DNA of 64,000 bases from Desmodesmus armatus (Eukaryota; Chlorophyta; Chlorophyceae; Sphaeropleales; Scenedesmaceae): positions 124,001-188,000 of the forward strand of contig VIIQ02000026.1 in NCBI GenBank assembly GCA_007449985.2. Reading direction: 5' to 3'. Below, in pieces: positions 11,541-21,050 of the stretch. Positions within the stretch are counted from its first letter, which is position 1; each line of letters begins with the position of its first letter. A model generated the notes under the pieces. It worked only from the letters and a program-made list of their open reading frames with translations, had not been told where the DNA came from and ran no database searches. Made by a program: the position numbers and the translations under genes.

Positions 11541-12329
11541 CACCCACCGGTAGCGTAAGTTTGTACTCTCAGCACGAAATACACAGCATGCTTGTCGATC
11601 CGTCACCTGGTCTGCAGACCACCATACAGTGCCCATGCAGCAGTAACGCAGTGACCCTGTTACCGCTGCACTGAGCGACCTGTCTGTGCAAAAATGCTGC
11701 GATGCTGGAAAATGATTTAGGAGCATCTGACGCATGTCAAAGTGGGTGTGGAGGAATTTGCACACAGCACACACCAGCACCTCAACCAGCAAGCCCCCCC
11801 CCCCACAGCAGAGGTCGATGCCGCACTCACACCGCCTGGGCGTTAGACGTTTTATACGTACAACCTGTCCGACAGCACCAGCAAATTTCAGCATGACCCG
11901 GCTGGTCTCGTGGTGGAGACTGGCAACAAAATTAAGCAAGGCAATTCAGCCTATTCAGCAGTCCAGGCTGAGCCAGCAGTCAATGGTTTGCCTGACGCGG
12001 CGGCTACCTCAAAGGAACACACTTTGTGGTACCTCCAGCGTTGATGCTCATCTGGCCCCAGTCATATCCAATCAACCCCCCTGACAGCAGCTGACACTGC
12101 ACAGACAGATAAGCGATAACAGCATCGCAGAGCCGGTCCCAGCCTGGCAAATTGCATGCAGATGGCACACGGGCAGGAACAGGCAACGCTGTTGGGTCGG
12201 ATAATGTACACAATTTCACACACATAACCGCAAGCAAAACAACAGATGGACCCAAAACAGCAACAGCACCATGATGGAGCCCAGCCAAGGGATTGAGTCT
12301 GCTGCACAAACTGCAACAGCAGTACCAGA
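11541..12329. other. Intergenic, no gene recognised
   Basis: Space between the 3' end of copy A and the 3' end of the minus-strand ICMT-like gene 2. Open frames on both strands lack motifs. A C-run near 11792-11803 and an A/C-rich stretch are the only features noticed. Confidence 0.45.
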
Positions 12330-13127
12330 TCACCACACAAAAGGCACCCAAGAGTACGGGACCCTCTGAGCATACGCAGCATACCCTGTCAGGGATGCCT
12401 TGAGAAATGTGTTCTCCTTGACAGTCCTGACAACCAGCACCACAAATTTCAACACCGCAGCTGCCATGGCCCAGGAGGATTCCAGCAGCACGGCCTCTGC
12501 AATACCCTGCAGGCTGAAAGCAACATAGCCAGGGTGCCGGATGTATGCGTAGGGCCCTGAGGAGCACACCTTGTGGCCCCTGTCTGACTGGATCCTAACC
12601 ACAGAGCTGAAGTACTTATTGGTGCAGACAGCCCAGGTCTGCAAAAAGTAGGAGGACAGGAGAACGACTGCTGCTGCTTGCTGCCCAGGCGTTGACAGGA
12701 AGCGGGTAGGGGACCAGCCGGGCTGCTGCAGCTGCAAGTAGTGCTGGACTCCTGCTGCAAGGAACCTTACAGGAATCAGTGCGACCACTGCTGGCACTAA
12801 CTGGAGTTCAAAATCTGCTGTGCCTTTGTTGCCCAGGAACCTCTCCCTCTCTGTTATCAGGTCCGGGTTAAAGGCTTGGAGGTAGAGGTATATTGGAAGC
12901 AGAACCAGCGCAGCGGCTCCCAGCACAGTCACCCATGCGGCTGGCCACATCCAATCCCCTGAGGGACCCACGAGAAGAAGCAAGGCGGAACCGACAGTTG
13001 CGACTGTCTTCACCTCAGGACCAAAGACATGTTTCCACCACTGCTGATGGTGGTGTGCTGCTGGCAGGTTGCTGCCTACTGCGCCTTGCTTGGAGCGCTG
13101 CTGCTGCTGCTGTTGCTTTGCCTGCAT
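12330..13127 (-). CDS. ICMT/PEMT-like integral membrane methyltransferase, paralogue 2
   Basis: Single-exon gene. The open frame extends upstream, but the first ATG is at 13127, giving 265 residues that begin MQAKQ followed by a Gln run. It carries the same superfamily signature as the gene at 4056-4808: SSGPYAYIRHPGYVA, preceded by a block (KYFSSVVRIQSDRGHK) identical in the two proteins, and ending SLTGYAAYAQRV. Hydrophobic segments lie near residues 45-60, 65-85, 105-125, 145-165 and 205-225. The N-terminal region (Gln/His-rich, then HVFGPEVKTV) differs from paralogue 1, so divergence is concentrated away from the SAM site. The two paralogues flank copy A on the opposite strand. Substrate unknown. 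Confidence 0.82.
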   Translation of the reverse strand: MQAKQQQQQQRSKQGAVGSNLPAAHHHQQWWKHVFGPEVKTVATVGSALLLLVGPSGDWMWPAAWVTVLGAAALVLLPIYLYLQAFNPDLITERERFLGNKGTADFELQLVPAVVALIPVRFLAAGVQHYLQLQQPGWSPTRFLSTPGQQAAAVVLLSSYFLQTWAVCTNKYFSSVVRIQSDRGHKVCSSGPYAYIRHPGYVAFSLQGIAEAVLLESSWAMAAAVLKFVVLVVRTVKENTFLKASLTGYAAYAQRVPYSWVPFVW

Positions 13128-13629
13128 GATGCTGACTTGCAGAGAGAAAGTACAGAGGTTTGGAGGGGTGAAGGCAGAACTTGAGTGGTGAGCACCGCAA
13201 ACTCTCTTCGAAGGGAAGGCTGACAGAAGGCTGACTGAAGGCTGGTTGGTCACCAGAATTTCTACTGCAGTGGACAGGTTCTTGAATCAGTAAACGCCAT
13301 TTGTGTTTCAAACCTGAGATGAGTGGTCTGCGACTCAATGAGGAATCCGCGACGTATGTGGTTCCGGAAACCGCCTCAAACTGTTATCAACGGCCACTTC
13401 AGGCACCTATGCAGTCGCGGTTCCTTGTAGGTAGCTGTGCAGCACACCATGTACATGAAGCCATATTCCGTGCTATCGGCATACAGGTGGTGTGGTACTA
13501 TTTGGGGGATGCACTGTACCTGGGGGATTGTACTGGTGTGCCCTGGCCCATATCTGTCAGCTGGACAGGCTGGCCTTTCAACAACACTCGACCCTCGTGA
13601 GGAGCTTTCAATGCGATCGAAGTACTCAA
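13128..13629. other. Intergenic, no gene recognised
   Basis: Upstream of ICMT-like gene 2 and downstream of the RS-rich gene, both on the minus strand, so it should hold the promoter of the former and the 3' end of the latter. No clear core-promoter motif or TGTAA signal seen. Confidence 0.4.
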
Positions 13630-15660
13630 TCACTGCTGCTGGCGCTTGGCCAGCGCCCGTTCCCGCCAAGACAACCCTTTTTGCTGCACCAGCAGCCCCT
13701 CATTCAGCCCCAACGCAGCAGCTGCACCATCCTCCCCACCGCCACCCTCACCCCCTGTCGGCTCATCAACATGCTTCTGCTGCTGCTGCTCTGGTCGGTC
13801 CCAGACGGCCTGCTGCTGCTGCTGCTGCCGCGGCCACACATCAGCCCCAGCAGCAGCACCTCCTCCAAAGATGGCAGCCTCATGTGCCTGCTCCTTGGCA
13901 CTCCTGGCGGCAGCCTTGCGGGCGGCAGTCCGCCCCGTACCCATGATGAATGCCGCGCCCACGTCCCCCTCTGCATCTGCAGAGTTCCCTCCAGCAAAGC
14001 CAGCCTGGCCCACCTGCAATGGTGCGTGAAACAACAACTTCAGTTGGCAACCAGCAGCTTCTGGTGCCCAACAGCCACACTCCAAGCATCTGCACCTGCG
14101 CTGTGCTTTCCCTGTATAATCGAAGTGCAACATCATACTCCACCAAACGAAAGGGAAGCACACCGTAGATGCTGCTGCTGTGCGCACATCTCTCACCTGC
14201 TCATCAAGCAGCTTCTGCATGGCCTGCTTATCTTCATCCAGGGCACCATGCTTGTCCAGCACGTACCGCGTCCAGCTCCCACCACCACCAGCACCAGCAG
14301 CAGCAGCCCCACCCGGAGCCGCGTCAGCAGCAGCTGCTGCTGCTGCCGCGTTCTGCTGGTCTGCCACATCCATCAGCAGCTGCATGCGCGCCTTGAGCTG
14401 CTCTGCTGGTGTCATGCTGCTGTAGCCGGGTATGCTTGCAGCGGCGCTGATCACAGACACACCCTTGCTGCCGCCACCACCACCTCCGCCTGCACTCGCT
14501 GCCTTGGGGGCGTTCGTGCCCCCGCTCTGCCTGCTGCTGCCGCTGCGGCCCCCTCTGTACTCTTCGGCGGCTTCTGCTGCAGCCGAGGAGCTAGGAGCAA
14601 AGCCGAGACCCTGCTTGCCCCTCCTGACCTGTTGGGTGGCTTGCCGCTGCTCTCGCCACGCTTCAGCTCTCTCCCTGCTGCTGAAGCGGGCTCCCCTGGG
14701 AGAGCCGCCCCTCCCGCTGCCCCGCCCTCTACTCCTGCTCCTGCTGCTGCTGCGGCTGCTGCTGTAGTGGGTACGCTTGTGCCTGTCTGGGTAGCGGTCC
14801 CTGCTCCTGCCGCGCCCCCTGCTTATACTCCTGCTCCTGCGGCTGCGTTTGTGATGCCGGCCCCTGCTGCGACCCCTGCTGCGGCTGCGGCTGCGGCTCC
14901 TGCTGCTGCGGCTGGTCCGGTGCCGGTGCTTGTGCCGGCTGCGGCTGCGGCTGCGGCTGCGGTGGCGGGAGTGTTTGCTGCGTTTGGCTCTGCTTCTACT
15001 CTTGCTCCTGCTTCTGCTCCTGCTTCTGCTCCTGCTCCTGCTTCTGCTCCTGCTGCCGTCTCTGCTGGCTCGCCGCTTGCTGCCTCGCCGCTTCTCTGGA
15101 CTGCGGCTCCTGCTGCGGTCAGAGCTGTCCTGCTGCACCTTGCCTGATTTGGCAGGTGCCTCACCAGCAGCTGCTTGTGCTGCAGGCAGAGGCTCGTATG
15201 AAGGCGAGCCCCTTGGTTGGAAGGACCCGTAGGTAGGTGAGGCACGGCGGCGGCCTGTGGGAGGGGGACTGGGGGAGGCAGCTGGCCGCCTGAGCAGGTA
15301 AGGGGGGGAGTGTGGCAAAGGGGCAGGCAAACAAGAGCAGAGGTGGCTGAAGTAGTACTGCGACAGCTGTGATGTGAGGTGCATGGGTGTCAAAGTTTCT
15401 GCAAAACAGCACCTCCACCCTGTAGACATGCATGAAGCACTGGCAAGCTAACCACAAGGCATGCAATAAATCTGCACATGCCATGGAATGTTCTGATCTT
15501 ACCTGCCAGCTGCACCCGTCCTGCGTTGCAGAGCGGCATCTAGGAAGCTGGGCCGTTCCTGCTGTGCTGTCGTTCCACGCTTGGGAGCAAGCACCACCAC
15601 ATGCTCCCCACTAGGACCTGGCTCCTGAGCATTCTCCTCGTCGCCATGCACAAACGTCAT
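13630..15660 (-). CDS. RS-domain protein, probable pre-mRNA splicing factor
   Basis: Three exons on the minus strand: 15503-15660, 14197-15289, 13630-14013, giving 544 residues. The start is the ATG at 15660 (MTFVHGDEENAQ). Residues about 105-235 form a long arginine-serine domain (SRSRSRSRSR type), the hallmark of SR and SR-related splicing proteins, which bind one another in nuclear speckles when phosphorylated. After it come SSRERAEAWREQRQ, a Gly/Ala-rich region, a helical MTPAEQLKARMQLLMD segment, and a C-terminal end WRERALAKRQQQ. The MTPAEQLKARMQ block loosely recalls CLASRP/SWAP-type proteins, but I see no RRM or SURP domain and do not assign an orthologue. Long antisense open frames over this gene reflect its compositional bias. 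Confidence 0.7.
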
Positions 15661-17009
15661 CCTGGTCGTCGAGCCTATGTGTTGTGAGAAGGCCAGACAG
15701 CATCAAGCTACAGACAGCAGTAGCTGTCCAGACGCTGCAGCCGTGGCAGACGCCTGTAGAGGAGTTATCCGAGCAGGGCATGCACTGAGATCAAACAGAT
15801 TTCTGATGCAGATGCATTGCTCCTATTGCTAACTTCGATTGTAATGTAAGCTCAGTTCAGTTGAGGGATCAAGCAGAGGTTGATCTGCAGGTGAGTTGTC
15901 TACTAGCCGGTACGGTGTCTGTTCAAATGATGGGTTGTATTTATGGATAATTTACAGTAATCAGTTGCCAGAACGAGCTGATTGCTGTTGACTGGCTTGC
16001 CCGCTCATGGCCATGACTCATTGCATGAACATGACATGCCAGCTAGGCCAAGCACAATGGAGCGGCTGCCAGCTGTACCCACAATCTCAACCCGGTTGTA
16101 TCCTTCTCGCCATCACTGACACTTGGCTAGCTGAAGTTCCGCATGGCAGTGGCTAGTTGGGGGCAACTTGCAGGACGACCAGCCATCGCAGTGCGGCTGC
16201 CAGAGACCAACAAACCCTGCTGCCACATTGGACTTTGAAGGTTGCAGGCAGTTTGCGCTTCCATATGGTGACCTTGCTGCAGTTACAAGCTGCAGTTACA
16301 AGCTGCAGTTACAAACAAGCCTCCAGCACCGGTCTCTCTTGCTGCTGGTTGCTCATTCACCACTGCCCCCCCCCCCCAACCCCTGCTGCGCCAAACTGCT
16401 GACTGCGTCACCTCTGTAATCAATCCATGAATAACAACCCGTCAGGCTGCACATTGTTGTACATGGAACAAGCCAATCAGTCACCAGCCGCCAATGCAGC
16501 GTGGTGTCGCGCGCGTGTGTGTGCACCATGCCGTCACAACAGACACGTCACACTGGCGGGGGGCACTGGGCTGTCAAGGACCACACACCTTTCCACCAAT
16601 GCATCAAACCAACCCAACCCAACCCAACACCAACTCAACAGCACCCCACACGCAGCACATACATACAGCACTCTTCATACAACTAGTACAAGCATACCAT
16701 AACCCCCATGGGTCATACAGAGGGCTGGACGAACTAGGCAGTGCTAGCCACCCATCACCACCCAGCCGGACCTGCTGCACACACATAGTGCACAAACCGC
16801 CTGCAACTGTAGGACCCGGCTGCAGGGCATGCACGTGTACAGCTTGGTCTGTAGAGCTGGCATAATGCAGCTGAACACCCGCAAGCCTTGCCTACTGACA
16901 TGCCTGCTGCCCACAGCACTCGTCAGCCATGTGCGGCTCCTACCACGAATTACGCAAGGATTCAGCTAGTAGCTGGGTTGAGCAGTGTCCGAAACCTTCC
17001 TTCCTGGCA
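15661..17009. other. Intergenic, no gene recognised
   Basis: About 1.35 kb upstream of the RS-rich gene with no supported coding exon. It holds a short tandem repeat at 16277-16315, a C-run near 16367-16378 and an aacccaaccc run near 16611-16625. The proximal part should contain the RS gene promoter. Confidence 0.45.
16277..16315 (+). repeat. Three tandem 13-bp units
   Basis: CTGCAGTTACAAG repeated three times, the last ending in AAA. Intergenic. Confidence 0.85.
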
Positions 17010-17290
17010 TACCATTGATGTGCTGCAGGCCACGTGATGTGCATGACTGCTCACATGGCCCCTGGCTGGCCAACGATACCCTGCTGCATCTTTGTAGCGC
17101 ACACCCTCGGTCTGGTAGGGCGCTTGCACACCGATTTGGCCCTTGCAAGGGGTACTGTACATGCTGCAGGTCACAGGGTGCGCCTGTCTGCTGCCAACAT
17201 GGTGCCTGGCATGCCAGTGTAGTCATTGCTGCAGGGTTCAGTGCAAACCCTCTGGGGTACTGGACATGCTGTAAGGTCCAACCTGATGAG
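17010..17290. repeat. Degenerate tandem repeat, roughly 110-140 bp period
   Basis: Two and a half diverged copies downstream of the VPS24-like gene. Shared landmarks are ggggtactgtacatgctgcagg and ggggtactggacatgctgtaagg, and a preceding gctgcagg...cacatggcccctggc block echoed as gctgcagg...aacatggtgcctggc. In one minus-strand frame the units read LQHVQYP, LQHVQYP and LQHINGMP. Probably 3' noncoding sequence. Confidence 0.6.
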
Positions 17291-17293
17291 TCA

Positions 17294-20205
17294 TCACGTG
17301 GTGCGCATTGCATTCAGTCGCTCCTGCAGTCCGTCGTCCTCCTGTACAGCCTCGACAGGCTCAGCAGCAGCAGGGGCCTGCAGGACAAAAACGGCGGGAA
17401 GGGTAGGCAGGGGGCAAGTTGTGGGGGGTCAAGTCGGCAGGCAGGGGTGCGACGGGCAGGTATCAAGCCCTGTGTGGGTTTTGCCAGGCTGTCTACTGTC
17501 CTGGCTCCTGCTGTGACCTTTTGTTGGTTTGGGTGAGATGCCTGCACACAACGGTGAGATGCCTGCACACAACGTTGACAGGTACAGCTGACCAATGGCT
17601 GCCGACGCTGTCAAAGATACAACACGGCATGCTCGTTTCCAAACAGGGGTTCGACGGTGTCTCCAGCCCCTCCCAGCAGCTGCGCTTGGCATCCTGCTTA
17701 CCGGCCGGGCCTTTGCTGCTGGCAGCTGCGCCATGGTTTCACCAGCAACCTCCATCAAGACCTGCACAGCAGCACAGCAGGCCCAAAGACAACAAGTGGT
17801 GGCGAGTCAGCCAATAGCAGTCCCTGTGTACTGGGGCTGCTTGCACAAAAGTACTGGCAAGCCGGTATTCATCGCGCTGCACACCTCAGGACACACGCAG
17901 CTGCTTTGTACTAACGTGGCACACCAGGTTACTGGAACGTGCCGCTTGCAGCTGCCGTTGGTGGACATCTCCTGGCAGAACATGCACTCATCGAGCACAT
18001 CTACCACCGCAGGCCGCCAGCGCTCCAGCACTCCTTGCTAGTGGGTGCTCAGCCCACTTCTGCCACTGTCGCACAACAGTGCCCACAACAGTAACCCACC
18101 CGCAACCGACTCTGCCATAAATTGCCCTGGCACCACCCCAGACACCTCTATTGCATCCCAACTCAGTCGGACTCGGACCAACCAGCAGGAACTAGCATGG
18201 CACATCCTGCAACAAAGTGAGGCTGCTCACCCAGGCAAGTCTGGCAGCAGCGGTTTGTTGAGCGGCGGTCCAAAAAGCAAATGTCTGACAGCAGCCCACC
18301 TTTTCCACCTCTGCGTCAGTTTCCTCCTCAATGTCCTCTGTGTCTATGGCGCTGTCAATGGCATCGTTCATCATCTCCTCAATCAGACCAGCCTTGGCCA
18401 TCTCTGTACAACCAGGGGCATTAGGCAGGCAGCGCAAGCAGGACCAGTGATACAGCAAGGACTTTGGAACCATGCCATGAAAATCAGAGGTGCATGCGCG
18501 GTACACAAGGAGCACAAGCACCTCCTTGCACAGCAAGTGCCTTCCGGAAGGTGGGATCCCACCAGGTCACAGACACACGGCAGGGTTCTGAGCCACAGTT
18601 CAGGAGTTCCAGACACACACTCTGCCACAAAAACTAAACCGCATGTGCCAGGTCAAGCAGCTGGTGTCCATGCACTGGTGTATGGGTGGGTGCAGGCTGT
18701 GCTGCCAGCACCGCCACAAAAATAGAGCTTCTAAAGCCCACGTACCCTTGGACATCTCAAACATGGTTTTCTGCATCTCCGGCAGCTTGATTGACTCATT
18801 CACCAGCTTCATCACCTCACCAGACTTCTGCAAGGTGCCCGACACACGCAGCATGGCTGCAGCATGCACATCATATCACAGCACAGCACAGGGCGGCACA
18901 GCATGCGTTGTACAGTACAGTGATGTATGAACAACTGTTGATGAAATCAGGATGCAGGTTGATGAATACACCTGAAGTCATACCTCACAGGTCAGCTCTG
19001 CAGAGCCACACTGCACAGGCCTAAGAGGTGGGCTGGCATTCTGGTCTCATTGTGCTGGCCTACAAGGCAAGTGCGGCTGGTTGCTGCTGCTAGGTTGCTG
19101 CTGCTAGGTTGCTGCTGCTAGGTTGCTGCTGCTAGGTTGCTGCTGCCGTCTTGCTGCTGCTTACCCAGTTGTTCCGTGAGTGCATTGCCGATGCTGATCA
19201 TCTGTGCCTTGTTGACATACAGCCTGCTCACTGCCTTCCTGCTGTGGATGATCTCCTTTGCCAACACCTGCACACACCAGCAACACACGACAGACAGCCA
19301 CATAACCACACAGCAACCCTGCCAGGCATAACACCATCCGCAGCACAGTGCAGGTGCACGGCAGCTTTGCAAGTGCGAGTCCCAAGCATGATACCCAGTC
19401 AATGCAGAGAAGTGCAATATGGTAGCTGTCCATGCAAGTACTCCTTCTGATACTGCTACCTAGGAGGTGATGCATGCATGCGGACTAGATAATGGTATCA
19501 CAATCATTGCAGGTGTATTGGCGTGGCTGGTGAGGGGTCAAGTACCTTGCATGTTGCCATGTCATTGCGCTTGGCAGCATCCTTGATGGTCTTCTCAACC
19601 TTCTTGGTCTCAAACTGGATGTCTGCAGCACAATAACAGTACAGTCCAGTCGTTGTGGGAGGGGTTCTCAAACCTCAGCACTAGCCAGCGAGCCAAGGGC
19701 TCATGAGGGTGCCGCAAAGGGCCTGCTGTACCCCAGTCTCTCAGAACAGGGGTGGGGGATGACACGCAATGCATGTGACTGACAGACAGCCTGGCATAGT
19801 GACAAAAGCAACTACGGGAATGGCCGCGTTTACAGGGCTGGCAAGCAGCAGGCTCAGCTGCTGGGCACTTGATGCGTACAGTAAGAGGCACCAACGCAGC
19901 TGCTGAGTGCTGCCTGCAATGTGTACATGCGGGTGTGTTGTGTGTGCCTTGCTGCCGTGTGTTGCTGCATCCAGCAACCCTACTTTGCATGCCTCTACAG
20001 TGGCATTGCCAAAAACAGTGCACGTGTAAATCGTTACTTGTGGACCCCTTGCTGCAGTGATTCACACGAACAGGCTTGTCATGTCCCTTTGCTTTGCCCT
20101 GGCCGCACCCCTTATCTGTCTATCTATCTTCCGCTGCTCCCCTCTGAGGTCTGCCTGCCACTTCCTGACAAGTTCCTTGGGATCTGGCTTCTTGAAGACC
20201 TGCAT
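17294..20205 (-). CDS. VPS24: ESCRT-III subunit VPS24/CHMP3
   Basis: Seven exons on the minus strand: 20109-20205, 19546-19622, 19165-19267, 18746-18856, 18300-18403, 17702-17761, 17294-17377, giving 211 residues, close to the family's usual 200-225. VPS24 polymerises with other ESCRT-III subunits on endosomal membranes and is recycled by VPS4. Helix 1 reads FKKPDPKELVRKWQADLR; then AAKRNDMATCK and LAKEIIHSRKAVSRLY; the fourth exon has LQKSGEVMKLVNESIKLPEM, and the fifth AKAGLIEEMMNDAIDSAID followed by an acidic stretch. The C-terminus, DDGLQERLNAMR, fits the MIM1 motif (DxxLxxRLxxLR) that binds the VPS4 MIT domain. The start at 20205 gives MQVFKKPDP; a short upstream first exon is possible but not needed. 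Very secure family call. Confidence 0.92.
19079..19148. repeat. Five 14-bp tandem units in a VPS24 intron
   Basis: GGTTGCTGCTGCTA repeated five times (last copy imperfect), next to the donor side of the intron after the third exon of the minus-strand VPS24-like gene. Confidence 0.9.
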
Positions 20206-21050
20206 GACGCAAGGCAAGCTGCTTGATTCAGAGCTACATGAGGCTCTGATGGGTGCACTGCTCGATCATGCGGCCCATAGCATTGCATTGTGATTGGTCG
20301 TGTGACCATGTCAAGCAGCTCAAGTGAGAGTCAAATGATGACGTGCCACCTCTCACGGCGATACAGCGATTCAAAATGTTTCTGCGGGCGATGTCTTGGC
20401 ACACACACCTTGGAGATGCTGTCCAGCACTCCAGACATTTGCTACTGCTGTTGCTGCTGTCAACAGTCCAACGACTGCACCCTGCCCCAGCAAGCTACAA
20501 CATACTTCTTTCAAATGAGAACTTTTATGCGCCCCGTAAGTGACCTGCTGCAGACCGAGATCGAGAGCTAGAACTTTGATCTGAGGCTGACTGTGTTGGC
20601 CAGAAACATGTGCGAGGATTGCAGCCAAGCGGGTGGGGAGCAGCTTAGAATGGTTACAGATGCCACAATAAACACGATCCTGGGGTGGTTTGCAACCCTT
20701 CAAAGGCATTTGAAGTTTAGTCAAGTTGTTACTAATGCAGCCACAACAGATACCCCCTCTTGACTGCTTGTCCGTCCTGGATCGTGATCAGGTGTCTGCA
20801 GTTGCATCGCGCAGGGGATCCGCGAGCAGGTATCGAGAGCTCCTTCTGTGTTCAGCGCAGCAGCGCGTTCATCTTGCCCCCTCAAGGTAAATTCCCCTGC
20901 CCAGTCACATACTGCTGTTGTTTTGTTGCTTCCGAGGCTGCAGAAACCGCGATCTGCTTCGCCATTGCTTCGGTACCAAAGTACCTGCGCTCCCGCACGA
21001 CAGTCGTGTCGTTTTTGCTGTGCTTGTAATCAACCCTCTGCCATTTGTAG
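20206..21050. promoter_or_regulatory. Divergent promoter region of VPS24 and plastid-protein genes
   Basis: The two genes run outward from this 845-bp gap. Just upstream of the ATG at 21051 the sequence ccatttgtag could be a 3' splice site, so the plastid-protein gene may have a noncoding first exon here; a gt donor follows ccccctcaag near 20885. No firm core-promoter element seen. Confidence 0.4.

Noticed and set aside
13127..13253. Upstream extension of ICMT-like gene 2
   Set aside because: The open frame extends to 13253 but has no ATG before 13127; the extension is probably leader sequence.
13492..15147. 551-codon plus-strand open frame rich in Leu/Ala/Pro
   Set aside because: It is the antisense of the RS-domain gene; its composition is explained by the Arg/Ser codons on the other strand and it lacks motifs.
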